Counted from the first letter of the stretch, positions 38,346 through 52,043 are shown. The stretch: DNA of 64,000 bases from Onchocerca volvulus (GCA_000499405.2 HG738138.1:14757208-14821207), one strand, 5' to 3'. Made by a program: numbers and translations. Notes: generated by a model not told the origin, from the letters alone.

Positions 38346-41300
38346 TATTCAATAAGGAATTATTTAAAAAAGAAAAAAAAAGAACTTAGGATTATTTGTG
38401 GTTCTCGTGAATTGATTGAAAAAAAAAGATAAATTAGATGCAAATGGGGAAACGGTGAGAGAGAATTTATTCCCAGAAGCATCTGATGTTTATTTCCAAA
38501 TTGATATAATATAAAATTGATAATGAAAAAATGAAAAAAAGAAAAACTAAAAAAACGAATTCAAAATCAATCTCATTTTCATTTCTTTTGCTTCCTTCTT
38601 CTTTTCTTTCCTCTTAATTTCATTTCTTTTTTTCTTTTCTTTTCTTTTAGTTTTCTGTTCTTTTATAATTTTTTCCCTCTTTTACAAATTACAATCGAAA
38701 ATTTTAATGAATTTATTTAACAAAAAATGAAAGGAAGGAAAATTGAACTTTAAAAAATTGGTACAAATTTCGAAAGTTTTATATTATCAATGCTGTTCTG
38801 GGGAAAAGAAAATAAAAAAAAAATTTTTTCCTTTTAGTTTTCTAAAAGAGAAAAGAAAACTAAAATAAAAACAACCTATTCAAAGCGAGAGTTTTGTTGA
38901 AGTTAGTCTGTCCACTATATTTCTGCCTAACCAAAAAATATTTTTTTTTTTTTTGGTAAATTACAAGTTAACCACCCGGACTTTTTTTTGAAAAATATAT
39001 ATTATGCAAAGACATATATATATAAACGGTTATTAGCCAAATATTACTGTTAAGCAATTTTGATTTACCATTATTATTATTATTTACATTATTACTATTG
39101 ATTATCAATTATTACTGCTATTATTATTAGTGAATTTAAGAGACTGAATTCAATCAATAAAATCTATGAAAGCAGACTATATTCGATTTTAGCAATATCA
39201 TTGAGCAAGAAATTAAAGAATTAAATTCATTATTATATTTTTATTTCGAACACGATTAAATTGTGATTACATCGTGAATTGTGATCTTTCTTTTTTTTTT
39301 TTCTTTTTATTATGGTATAATTTGAATTTCGTTTACATTATTTACGAAAGAAATTCAAGTAAACAAAATGTATGCTGAAAATAATGAACTGCAAAATCTG
39401 GAAGTGTTGAAAAATTTGATTAAAATTATGGCGAAGAAATAAAATAAATCAAATTAGCTGAAACCGTAAACAAGAATTTAATTTGGTTCTCAAAAATTTA
39501 AGTGAATTTAGATTGAAATTTTAATATCAAATGAAATTCTGTATAATTCTATTATGCAAAGAGATAAAATAAAAATCATCGAACATTGATCCTTATTGTA
39601 CTATAAACAGGAATGTAAAGACTATATTAAATAAACGAAATACATTTACTAGCAAAATTTCAATTCAGATTTATATTTTCAGATTTGAAATTAAAAATTA
39701 GAAGTTTGATGGAACATGAAACAAAAAACTTAAATGATTTGTTTGATTTCTTATTTTTTCTTGATTTTTAATCTTTTCAATTCATTTCAATTTTGACTTA
39801 TCATCAGCCATTGTTATCTTTCGCTAGAAGTGAATGATTAATTTTGCATAGGCTATTACTATCTTCTACTAGAATTCTTTGTTTGCTTATCTTCTGTAGG
39901 ATATCGATTGTTTATCGGAACCAAGAGAAATAATTTATTTAAAATTGTAAAAGAATAAATTATCATATTTAAAATTTAAGCTTCTGTATTGATTAGATTT
40001 TTAGAAGTATATGTTTTAATGGATGGAATTAAATTACATTTTAAATAAATAAATAATAATGACTATTTCGAATTTTGTATAAGCTAATTATTTATGAAAA
40101 TTAATTATTTAAGACTAAATTATTTTACAGTCTTAATACAAAAAATAATTTATCATACTGGATGAAATTTATTCCTTTGATATGATAAATTCATCGAAGT
40201 ATTTCATGATGTCTGATTCCATGGGTATCCGAAAACAAGCTTTTGCAATTCCATGAATCCATCAGGAAGTATATTTGATTCAATCCACCAGGATGTATTA
40301 AAAGAAAATCTAATACTTAAAGCTGATAATATCATTGATAGCATATGATGTAATCAGTTTTAAGAATTGTTACAGATATGAACTTGAAATTCAATCGAAT
40401 AAATTTTTCTTCCTGTAATAGATTCAATATTTTAAAAACTGGAAATTCACGAATTTAAAAGTTTGGAATTTTGCTATCTTATTGATCGAAATCTTTCAGG
40501 TTTATTTTTTTTTTTATTGAAGTTATGCAATAATATTGCTTATCAGAATAAATTATTCGTTCATTTGAAAATTAATAATAATAAATTTATTTGATGAAAA
40601 TTATATCATTCATCACCATAATATTCAAAGATAATTTCATGCAATATAACTAAAAAAATCATTAAAATCAATTAGATGTTCACATAACATGATCTAAAAA
40701 TCACTGCATTGAAGTCAAAATTTTTATACAATATTACTTTAAAAAAAAAATAGTTGAATTAATTCAGTTATACAATGGAAATCAAAAACCATTGTAAGAA
40801 ATAGGCATTATTTTATTATAGTAACTGGAATTATATAAAAGAAAGAAAAAGATAAAAAATGGGAGTGGAAATGCAAGGGAAAAATTAAAATGAGGAATAT
40901 TCTGAATTTTATTTCCTGTCCATCATATTTGAAACAGGAATAAGTTCCTCCTCGAAAACAAGTTGTAATTAATTGGATATCATAATAAATGAATGGGAAT
41001 GGTTAATCAGCTGTTAATGACTGATCAAAATTATTATTAAATATGAAGTGCAGAAAAAAAAAGAAAAGAAGGAATCAAAAAAAGTTCATTATCAAATATG
41101 AAGTACAAAAAAAAAAAAAAAAAAAGGAGGAAGTTAGAAAAGTTTCAAGTGATATTTTCCGTTAGCGCTTTTTCTCTTATTTTTATCTCTGAATAATAAA
41201 TTAGCTAACATTTAAATTCAATTTTTAACATTACTTCTTGCACATAATATGAAAAAAGTTTATTTTTGGCTGTTATTAAATATAGGATTAGAATTTTCGA

Positions 41301-41911
41301 TGAAAAATCATTTATCGAATTATTCAAAAATAATATGTTGCATTATTTATATACTAATATAAAAAATAATATATAATATTCCATTTAATATAATAGTATA
41401 TTCATAACAATCTTTTTTCTTTTTCTCTTTTTTTTTTTTTTTTTTTAGTGGAAAAACGGATATTTAATATGAAATTACAATTTTAGTGCTATCCATTTAC
41501 TGAATTACCTAAAAAAAAATTCTAAATAGATGGTAATAATAAAGTTATGAATTAAAATTAAGTGTTAATAATTATGAAAAAAACAATTTTTTCGAAGCTC
41601 ATTTATCATAATTAATCATTGATGAACAATAAAATTATGCTTGTTTTGATGAGATCAGTATGTAGCAAATTAAAATGAAGCAATTGCTTACTGTAAACAT
41701 TTTGATGAGCAATTTTTAAATATAATTGTAAATGAACTGACGTAAAAGTTGAGATGAAAAAGAAGAATTTAGGAAAATTAAGAAAAAGTAGAAAAATGAA
41801 AAAATTTAATTTTAATTTCCCTTTAAAATTTCGCAAATATGATAAATATGATATTTTTCATTCTTTTCCCACTTTTTTTCTTGTTTAAAACTTGAAAAAA
41901 TTTGGAATTTT

Positions 41912-42371
41912 TGAATTACATTAAAACAAATTAATTGAGACAATTGAGACAGGAAAAAAGTGGTGAAACTGAATTATATTAAAGTAAATTAATTTGAAAT
42001 AACTGAAACAGAAAAAAAATAGATGGTGAAGTATTGCTCAAGATTTTTTGTTTCGGATTATTTTCAAGTAAAGCAATATTTTTCGCTTCTTTTTTTTTCT
42101 CGCTCAAAGAAAAAGAATATTAAAATTATAGTTCAAATTAATATCAAATAAAATTTCCAAGATCTATTGTTTATATTTTCCAAATGTTTTGAAAAAACGA
42201 GGAGAAAAAGGTTCCGGGAGGAATAAATGCACAAAAAGAAAATGAAGAATCAGGAAAGATCATAAATTGGTACGCTATCATTGCATTTTCTAAAAGTTCT
42301 GAAAAAACAAAGAGAAGGAAAAGTTTGAAAGGAATAAATGCAAAACAAATTAAAAAAGATCATAAATTGGT
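41912..42371. repeat. Two neighbouring tandem duplications
   Basis: 41912-41967 is repeated at 41970-42030 (TTACATTAAAACAAATTAAT versus TTATATTAAAGTAAATTAAT). 42173-42271 is repeated at 42283-42371, sharing GAAAAAAC, GGAATAAATGC and GATCATAAATTGGT in order. Confidence 0.6.
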
Positions 42372-43650
42372 GAACAGGCAAAAATTGGAAGAAATTGATT
42401 GATGCTTGTAAACAAGTATGATTCTTCGCAAAATAAACAAGTTATTGGTGGCACAATCAAATCGATCTATCAAAACCTCTCACTTGTCAACTGTCATCTC
42501 ATACTACTGATGATGTCCATTTCTATACATTTTGTTGTCATATTTCGTCGCTGATTCATTTTATTTCTTACCATTGAAAAAAAAAGTTTTTTTTCTATAG
42601 TTCCAACAAATTATAAGTTCAAAGATTAAAAGATTGAGTTGGAAGGAAAGGAAAAGAAAGAGGAAGGAAGAGAAAAAAAGAAAGGAATTTTTATTTTAAT
42701 TGAACAAAAGCTTTCCCACTTCATTTAAAAAAAAAAAAAAATTTTTGTAAATGTTTAAACATTACGAATGAATTGAAAGTAAAAAAAAAAAAGGGAAGTT
42801 TCTGTTTAAAATTAAATAAAGAATTTATATTTTATTTTGTGAAAAAATTTCTTAATTAAATATAAAAATTGCAAAAATTCTTTGCTTGTCTTGAAATGCT
42901 TGGAAATTGTAAATTACAAATTTTATTTGTCTTCAGATGCCAGCTTTGTAATCCGGAAAAGTTATTATACTATTGCCAAAAAAAAAAAAAAAAAAGATAA
43001 ACATTTCATTAAGTAGTAATATTAAAAAAAAAAAAAAGCGGATGTAAAAATTGTAAATATTATTATTTGTAGAGGCAATATTAGTTGTAAAAAAATATCA
43101 CCTAATATTTTAATTACTTAATCAATAACTTGATTTATTAGTTAATAATATTGCTAATAAGGAATAGTAATTAACAGAAATATAAGCAGCCAAGAAATGA
43201 AATATAATAGATTTTGATTCTTCTAGCTTCATTTTCATCTAAGCTAAATGTATTCTTTTCAAATCTCCCATTCAACTATTGAAGTAATTTATGTGGAAAA
43301 AAATATATATATATTGGAAAGACTTTTTTTTTCTTTTTTTTTGACGGAAATATATTTGATAATTTGTATTTGCGCTTGAATAAACTCTTAAAATCCAGAT
43401 TTCGAAGATTAGGAATTGAAAGGAGAGATTAAAAGAGAAGTCATTTTCATGTAAACAATTCTTCATGTCAACAATTGTTGTTTTTTACATGTATTCCGTA
43501 CTTTTGCACGTATACTATTCTCTGTCTTTTGATGTTTACGTGAGTTTGCTGGTTTCTTTCTCCTTCCGTTTTCCAGCAGATATCTGTACATAAATATGTG
43601 TTATTCAATGCACAAGTCACGCTTCTAACCCTTCTCAACAACATTTAATT

Positions 43651-44136
43651 GCGATGACGCAAGTAAACGATGGATATCGCCAGCTACACCTCTCGATACA
43701 AGCGTTAATTCGCTAAGTTCCCTTTCTTTTGCTCGTTCTCTCATCGATCATTTACTTTTGAGCATTTTCGTTTAATTTCACACATATTCAATACATATCT
43801 TTTCGCTTCTTATCATTTTCAACATCAATAATTTCAAAATTTAATCGTTATGACGTAAGTAAATGATAGAAATATTTCCGATGCGTGTTATTATTGCACT
43901 CTTCAGTGCATATGTAAGTTAGCTCGTTTTCTTTGTTTGTTTGCTTTGATAGATTATTTGCGTGTCGCACTTAAAGTTCATGTCGTATTTTTACTTCATT
44001 CCATCATGCATATATGCATCTTTCCTTTCCTCATGCATATTTATGCATATACTCATCCAATTACATGCAACTCGTCAACTCTTTCAAAATACATAATTCC
44101 AGAAGTTAGTCGTTATGACGTAAACAAGTTGATAAG
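43651..44136. repeat. Three spaced copies of a TGACGTAAGTAAA box
   Basis: GCGATGACGCAAGTAAACGA (43651), CGTTATGACGTAAGTAAATG (43847) and CGTTATGACGTAAACAAGTT (44111) sit in similar flanks, with spacings of about 196 and 264 bp. Confidence 0.55.
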
Positions 44137-44797
44137 ACATGCTATCCCATTAATTGCTCACAATTTGATGATCAATCTTATATCACTGTGTTTACTACAT
44201 TCATCAGTTTGCTACTTTACTTCCTACTGCTTTATGTCATAGTGTCAAAATCTGAGCGTATTAATCAAATGTCAAGTTTACTTCAAATGGATAAGATAAC
44301 GTGATTCTTACGTGGAAATTAAAAGTTAAAGTTACGGGATAATTAGAATTGCACAATGCTCCCGATGGAAATGAAATGAAATTTATGAGGAGGGGGGAAG
44401 GAAGGAGGTAAGGGTGCCGTTTCAATGACGTTGGTCGATTGAGGAGGTCACATGGTTGACGATGATAGCCTTGGAATACAATTGTTCGATGTTACTGACA
44501 TTTAGATTTTATCGTATTTTGAAAGTACTGTAACGAGAATTTGAATTATTTAATCAATATTAAATGTCACACTAACTTTTCCATCTTTCATTCCTCTCTC
44601 TATATTTAAATGTTTGTAATTAAATTCAATTTTTCAAAATCAATAGCATTAATTTACATATAAGAATAGAATTATTTAGTTTATATTCGATTGTCTTTTT
44701 CTTCTTTTAAATTTTTTTCCTTATTTTGATTATTTTTCTTTTCTTTTATTTTGCATTGTTTTTATTATTTTAGTTCTTATTTTGCAACTTTTTGTTA

Positions 44798-44800
44798 TTC

Positions 44801-44847
<47 letters not shown>

Positions 44848-44853
44848 TTGGAA
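44798..44853. repeat. AT microsatellite inside an inverted repeat
   Basis: A 40-base AT dinucleotide run (44804-44843) is flanked by ATTCCAAATATA on the left and ATATTTATTTGGAAT on the right, which are near-perfect reverse complements. Confidence 0.7.
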
Positions 44854-45536
44854 TATATATATATATATCTTATCAGTTACGTTTTATCTTTTGTTATCAT
44901 GTTGTTCTTATCTTTCGTCTATATTTTTGTTCGCCAATTCAATTAATATATTTAATCATTTATTAATATATATTTTTCTGCTTCATTTATTTTGCTTTAT
45001 TTGTTTTGCTTCATTTTCGTTTTACTTTTCTTTTATCTATTTTTTTGTTCACCCATTTAATTGATTTATTTAATCATCCATTAATTAAGTCATTACTTTT
45101 GCTTTATTTGTCTTATTTACTTATTGATTTGTTAATTATTCTTTGCTTTTTATTCATTACATTTATTTAATTTCAGTTTCGATTATCTTTTGAATTATTC
45201 CATTTTAGTTATAATACGCTTTCTTTCGGACTTTGATAATTAAGCTATTCTTTCTCATTACTTATAATACTAAATATTATAGTAATATTGTTATTCTATT
45301 ATTGAATTGTTTCATAATCACTGATCACTGATCGTTAAATCACATCATTCATTCATTTGAGTCGATTCGGTTGCTTCAAATTTATCATTATGAAAGCTTA
45401 GAATGAATACAAGGAAGACTGAATGTTGCGAAAAAAAATTCATGTTAATTGATAATTCATTTTATTAATTGATATTTACTTAATTGCTATATTGCAAATT
45501 ATGATTATATCTTTATGGTATTATTAATCCAGGCTA

Positions 45537-45548
45537 ATGTCATCGTAA
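45537..45548 (+). promoter_or_regulatory. Three-codon upstream ORF abutting the atg-9 start
   Basis: ATG TCA TCG TAA occupies 45537-45548 and the atg-9 ATG follows at 45549 with no gap and in the same frame. A splice acceptor (TTAATCCAG, ending 45532) lies 4 nt before the upstream ATG. A role in limiting atg-9 translation is inferred. Confidence 0.5.
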
Positions 45549-48500
45549 ATGTTTGCGTTCCGCTCTAGGATAGGTTATCAAAGTATCGATGATGAAAGTA
45601 TTTCATCGCAGACATATTTAACTAACAATGAGCAAACGCTTTTAATTCCCGAAAGAAGAGTACCGTAAGTTTTTTTCTTTTTTTTTTTTTTTTTATTTCC
45701 TATTGAAAATTTTTATCATGCTTAATTATATATGTATTATAATAAAAATTTGCTGTAATTTAACATTTTTCAAATGAACAAAAAATTTTAAATGGATCAA
45801 AATACAAAAAGTAGGAGCTACAAATTTTATTATCAAATATAGATCGATAACAATATTGTTGTTGGTTGCAAATAGATTCGGTAAATTATTATTTCGGTTT
45901 AGTAAAATTGAAATTTTTTGTTTGTACAGAGAAGATGATGGATCGTCAGATGTGTATGGTGGTCCTCCGCTGGAACATGGTATCGTAACGAGTGAAGAAG
46001 ACAGAACTGCTGCATGTTATGCTGCAACAGGTTCCGGTGTTTTGTGGGATGGAGTAGAGAATTTAGATCAGGTATATCGTATGAGTTATTCTGAAATTAC
46101 TTCCATTACGTGCAACTAGCCGTGACAGTAACTAGATGATCTATCAATCGATTCTTATGGATTTTGGAAATTGAAAGCTTAAAACATGTTTAAAAAATAT
46201 GGATTGGTAGTAAATAGATGCTCTCTCGATCGGGCACTCCTTATAGGTCTTAAAAACTTGAAACTTAGAATATAATTGAATGATATCACTCATATTTTGA
46301 TTCAGATTATGATTCATGATTTGAATCAGTAATGAATGATTGGTTTAAACATAATTTAGAAAGGTATTGCATTCTTCTACATGCGACGTTTGTCTTGCTG
46401 TTTTTATTAATGGGCACTTTTTATTGAATAATATCATACATGAACGTTTGAAACGCTGAAAATCCCGTTGTAAATATTACTAGTTATGAAATGGAGATCT
46501 TACCTTTTCAATTCAGTTGATTGTTTTGGTATTTCATTTAAGGCTTTCAACTTGTTTATTCTTCTATAAGACTACTGGATGGTTTTGCTCTTCAAAAACA
46601 TAAAAATAATAAATTCATATACATTTCTCAAGACGTATAGATTTATTGATGCTAATTCTTTCTTTCCTTCTTTTTTAGAGATATATGCATCTCCTTTTCA
46701 TGTAATTCTTCAAGTATTTTTAGAACAAGAAGGAATAGAATTTATATTTATCAGCGTTTTTGATTGTTATCTGAAAAGAAGTATAATGAGGTAATGTATT
46801 TTAAAATAGTTTATTGCAGTTTTTTACCCGAGTTTACGAGTATCATCAAAATGGTGGATATGTTTGCATAGTCATTAAACATATTCTTACGCTACTTCAA
46901 TTCATATTTGTCGTTTGGTTTGTTACATTTTTGCAAGCACGCGTAGATTACGACGTTCTGTTCAAGAATAAAAATATCACCGCAGGAGGAAAGCCAACCA
47001 GTGGGAAAATTCGGCTTGAAGTAAGTTTCTATCTGTCTTTGTATGATAATTTTTTCTCCTTTTTTTTTAGCAAAATAAGTTTATATGATTTACTCTGCCC
47101 TATTTTTGCCCTTTTTTGTATATGGGCTCCTCTTTTTCTTATCGTTTTGATCCGATTATTCCAGTAAATTTTTAGAACCAAACATTGAAGTAGAGAAAAA
47201 TGCTTAATAGATCTTAAATCTAATATGCTTCGTGAAAGGGTATTGATAAATAGGTTTCAGAAAAGGATTTGATTAATTAATTAGAGTGAATTCTTTATAT
47301 GAAATTTTGCTTATATGGGACTCGTAAAATCCAAAGAGCTCATGGAGAGATTAGCTTTTCGTATTTATAACGGATAAATTTATTGTTACACCATTACAGA
47401 AATATTTGCAGCCAGAAGAATTGTAAAAGAATGAATGTCATATTTTGCTCAGAATTCTTTAAATGAATTTTAAATTCAATTTTTTCACTGTTCCTTTCGC
47501 GTTCAGGATGTTATATATCCGGATTGGAGTCATATAGAAGTTTTCACATTATGTTTGCTGATTTTTGCCATTTTATTTTGGATTTTTCGAGCTGCACGGG
47601 TTTTTTATCAAATTTATCAGTTTGGTGAAATACGTACTTTTTATCATTCAGCACTGGGTAAGATTTGATTTTTTTGAAGTTTTTGTAATTTCTTCTTGTC
47701 TTTTGCAGTTAAGGAAAGTAGTAACCTGTTCATCAGCTTCACTTCTTATTTCAATTTGCAAGAATTTCAATCCGATTAATAATTAATAAGTTTCACAAAT
47801 AATGAATTATTCACAGATATGTGTTTATCTTGTTAAAATTTCATGTTAAATAGTAATGCTTATAAGGTAACTTCTTCAGCTACTTCACTCATTCAATCAT
47901 TTCTAATTTTTTAGTCTCATTAGATGAAAAAATATTCATTAATATTTTTGAAGGAATTGAAGATTCATTATTGAGCGATCTTAAATGGCAGGAAGTTGTA
48001 CAACTAATCTGCGAAAAGCAGCCATCTATACATTTGATTTTAAATAAAGATGGAATTACTGCTTTGGATCTTTATCAACGTATTTTGAGACATAAGGTAA
48101 CAAATTTCTATCTTTCAATTCCTCTCCTCTTGATGTGATGAGTCATTCATGAAAATGCCACTTGAGTGATTCTATAACAATCAATAAGGTAATCATGCAG
48201 TGATCGAAAAAGTTTCTTTTATTGTTATTTTTATTTTTCATTTACATATTTTAGAATTATTTTGTCGCCCTTGTGAACAAGGAAATACTGCCACCGATAA
48301 TAAATGTGCCTTTCATTGGTTCGATGCCATATTTGCCGAACGGTTTGAAAATGAATTTGGAATGGCTGTTGTTTTATGGAGTATGGTCGCCATGGAAGGG
48401 ACCGTATGAGCTTAAGGAAGAGTACAAACATGCGCAGAATATTTTTAGGCTTGGTAAGATCAATAATACATATTAATGTTTGATTTAAATTTGAAATGTT

Positions 48501-50845
48501 AAGAAGCTTTTTTCATTCGCCTTATACTAAACTTTCCTTCATTGTAGATTCGACCATCATTAAAACTTTTTTTTTATTATTTTGAAATTATCTAAAAATA
48601 GTTGGTAAGATTAGCATTCGAATTAAAAATTCGAACAAAATGAAATCTAAGTTCAAATCACAGTGCTGAGTATGAGGTGAGTATTTCGTAATATCTAATA
48701 TTATTGGTAGTGTGGTTATTATTTTGCAGCGGATGAGTTAGATTCTGCAATATTGAAAATGGCTATTGGTAACCTTATTTTTTTCCCACTTGTATTCATT
48801 TATCAAGTACTATATTTCTTCTTTACTTACGGTGAGCTGCTAAAGCGAGATCCGGGTTCGTTTGCTATGCGTAGGTATTCAAATTTTGGAAGGTAATTTC
48901 CCATTCTATTCATTTCGAATTTAATTTTCTATACTATTTATTTCGAATTTAGTAGGAAAATTTTCAGTTTCATGTTTGTGATCTTTTTATAGATTGGAGG
49001 ATGCACAGTTTGTAATACTTGATATATGATTAAATGGTAATTATGGATCGATGTTTTGCAGGAATAAATTGCGACATTTTAACGAGTTAGATCATGAATT
49101 ACGAATCCGTCTTTCAAAGAGTCATCGGGCGGCAACTCAGTATATGGAGCAGTTTCTTTCACCACTTTGGCAAGTTGTTGCTCGAAAGGTGCAATTTGTT
49201 GCAGGTGCAATTTGCATAGTGTTCCTTTCACTAGGTCTGTGGGATGAAGATGTATTATCGGTTAGTTTAATGCATAATTTTAGTCATTTTAGTGTTTTTT
49301 TTTCTTTTTTCTATGGATATCGGTTCTCGTGTTATTTTTTCTTTTAAAAAATGATGAATGATGTAGTCTTTTAGACGAAAAGGATTTAAATGAGTTTCAA
49401 GATTGAAACTGAAATGAAAGAATCATATTATCAGAAAACTGATCAGGAGCTTAATCTTAGAAAAGGGTTTTCATCCTCTCAATGGTGACTTGTTTTGAGT
49501 TTGTACACATTGGGATTTGAGAAGCTAGATGATATATTCGTGAGCATGGAAATGATATTGTGCATTGGTTCTAAAGTTATAAGTATTGCGCGAAAAAAAT
49601 AAAAAACTTTGCAGTAAAGAAAGTGATATCTCGGCTAAGTTATAGATTGAACATGTTTTAACGATCATATCTATATCCGGTTTGATTGCCGTTGCATGTC
49701 AGTCATTCATTGGAGATGAAAATATGATTTACTGGCCTGAAACACTACTAGATATGGTAATTGCACAAGTACATTATGCACCTGATTCGTGGAAGGGGAA
49801 GGCCCACACAGGTAAGTGTTATTTTTTCAATTAAACGCTTTTTTATTGTTCTATATTACGCTAAAAAACTATTTTAAGAGGTACGCGATCATAATTCAAA
49901 AATCTTAATCTTCCTATTTCCCTTTTTAATTTTTACATCTTGGATAGTTCTGTTGGATTTCAGTATAAGCCAATAGTAGTAAAAAGAAGAGTATATGGTT
50001 GGTGTGTTTTATAGCCCATTCAATGATTTTTATTCCCATTGAATTCAAAATATTTCGCAGTGGTTTCGGTTTTGGAAAAAGTGTTTGTGAGGATAGGTTT
50101 TATAATCTATATTTTATCTGTGGCTGATTCATTGGAAAATATGGGAAAATGGAGCTGATTGGAACCAATATAATTTTACAATTCTAATAATTTTGAGTAA
50201 TATCAGTGTCGCAGCTATCAATGTATCTAAATTAGAATCGTCAGCGTAATAGTGGCACTTCTTTACTGCATAAATAAAAAAATTTGACAAAAGTTAAAAC
50301 AAAAAAAATGGATGTCTATTTTAGACACAGTTCGGAAAGAATTTGGGCATTTATTTGAGCTGAAAGCGAGGTTTTTGCTTGAAGAACTTCTGAGTCCTAT
50401 TTTAACGCCATTTGTTTTGCTCTTTTGGTAAGCTTTTAATTAAAAATTTTTCTCAGAAATTTCATGAAAGAAAAAATTTTTACCATAACTCTTTTTTCAC
50501 ATTGCCGCTTACTGCTGCTGTATTTCACATTTCAAGATTATTGTTATTTTTATCGGAATGATAGAAGTGTGTAACATTTTATCTTCTCTTTGCAGGATTC
50601 GTCCCAAAGCGAAAGAACTGGTGGATTTTTTCCACAATTTTACAGTTTCTGTGGAAGGTCTTGGTGATGTTTGCTCCTTTGCTCAAATGGATATCAGACA
50701 GCATGGAGATCCAACTTGGAGTTTTGATGAGCTTACGAAGGAAGGTGAAATGCATATTTCAGTTTTCTAGCATTATTAATTTTGAACAGCTATTATAATT
50801 ATGTTTGTCATTATTTGTAGTTGATGTATGATTTTTAAGGAAATT

Positions 50846-50878
<33 letters not shown>

Positions 50879-51518
50879 GAGGATTCGTATTTTCAAATTA
50901 TGCGAAGTTGGAACAGTTAGTTTTACTGTAACAAAATATAACAAAATACAGAAAACCATTTACCCTCTTTGATATTGCTTAAATTTTTTCTTTTACTTCT
51001 AGAAGTTGCAAATATACATGGAAGAGTTCATGCTAATGATGGGAAAACGGAATTATCTTTGATACATTTTGCTAGCAATTATCCAGGATGGAAGCCACCA
51101 GCTTGTGCTGCTCGTTTCCTTGACGATATACGAGATCGTGTATGTCTTTGTTTTTGGTTTCAGGTAAATTCCCGAAATAATTCTCAATTAATATAAATAT
51201 GAACCAAAATTTTTCTGTGAAATTTCAGATGGCACAAGATATGAATGCATTGAAAGAAGGTATTGTAGATGATAACATACTGCTGAATAGTTTACATTCT
51301 TTCCATCCCATTTCTGAGCAGCAGTTTAGAAAGTTTGTCGGTCGACAACCATTTGCTGCATCCTTGCGTGATCATAATTTGTTCGATGGAGCAGCGAATG
51401 TATATTTGTATGGCGAAAGTAAGTTTAGATATGATTTGTGCTTTTTAATCGTCGATTAATCAAATTTGAAATATCAGTGCAGAAAAACGGATCTATTTAC
51501 CAATGATTTATGGTTCTT

Positions 51519-51557
<39 letters not shown>

Positions 51558-52043
51558 GGATAATTGTTAGGCAAAGATATGACGAAAAAAATGCGAATGA
51601 TAGGACAGTAGTAATTGTTGATTTAGCTGTTAGAATAGATCAAATAATTAAGTACATGTATGATTGCAGGGAAAACTCATGTAGCTGATATGGTTGCTGC
51701 GTCGCAAACGGCGACTTTAAGTATCGCATATCTGCGTAATTTACATACTCAATGCGATAATCATCGTCCTGAAATAATAACCTCTCCGGTAACCATGACA
51801 TGTCAGTATGTAGCGCAGATTTCTCCGATTTCTGCAAATATAGCACCAACTATAAGTGGAATGATACGAGGTTCAGATGATACAACGATAGAAACAGCTG
51901 GTAACGTTTGGGGTGTACCTGCGCAAAGTACGATTTCACCTCTTCAGGCTTCGCTTTCGCCCCGAAGTGAAGATGAACAGTTACAACGGGATGGAAATGA
52001 ACCACCACTTCTTAAATTGTCGCATCATATTCTGGATGTTTGA
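45549..52043 (+). CDS. atg-9: Autophagy-related protein 9 (lipid scramblase)
   Basis: Fourteen exons in phase: 45549-45664, 45930-46071, 46820-47020, 47507-47657, 47954-48096 (or from 47915), 48255-48453, 48730-48892, 49062-49260, 49646-49811, 50325-50427, 50596-50744, 51003-51139 (or to 51163), 51229-51418, 51670-52043 (TGA). The product is 810-831 aa (human ATG9A 839). Conserved blocks: NLDQ/FFTRVYEYHQNGG before the first span; YFVALVNKEILPP; YGELLKRDPG; LRHFNELDHELRIRLSKSH; LLSPILTPFVL; FFHNFTVSVEGLGDVCSFAQ followed by MDIRQHGDP; DGKTELSLIHFASNYPGW. Membrane segments sit at about residues 100-125, 160-185, 330-355, 405-425, 440-460 and 510-530. ATG9 is the multispanning trimeric scramblase on Golgi-derived vesicles that seed and expand phagophores, working with ATG-2. 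The cytosolic C-terminal 120 residues are Ser/Thr/Pro-rich and poorly conserved. Confidence 0.96.

Larger units (their letters stand above)
37125..45548. other. Divergent intergenic region between PACS and atg-9
   Basis: This 8.4 kb holds no exon I can support. It contains a GA tract (37968-38008) followed by about 290 bp of almost pure pyrimidines (38055-38345), tandem duplications (41031-41110, 41912-42030, 42173-42371), a less AT-rich repeated block with TGACGTAA boxes (43540-44250), a GC-richer patch at 44380-44480 and an AT microsatellite (44804-44843). Both promoters must lie here. Confidence 0.6.

Noticed and set aside
43937..44242. 101-codon plus-strand open frame upstream of atg-9
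   Set aside because: No ATG at its start, no splice context, and it runs through the repeated TGACGTAA block; looks like a chance frame in a less AT-rich patch.
46579..46794. Plus-strand frame with an acceptor-like TTTTTTAG at 46679
   Set aside because: Exon 2 joins directly and in phase to 46820, matching the continuous ATG9 NLDQ/FFTRVYEYHQ block, so no extra exon is needed.
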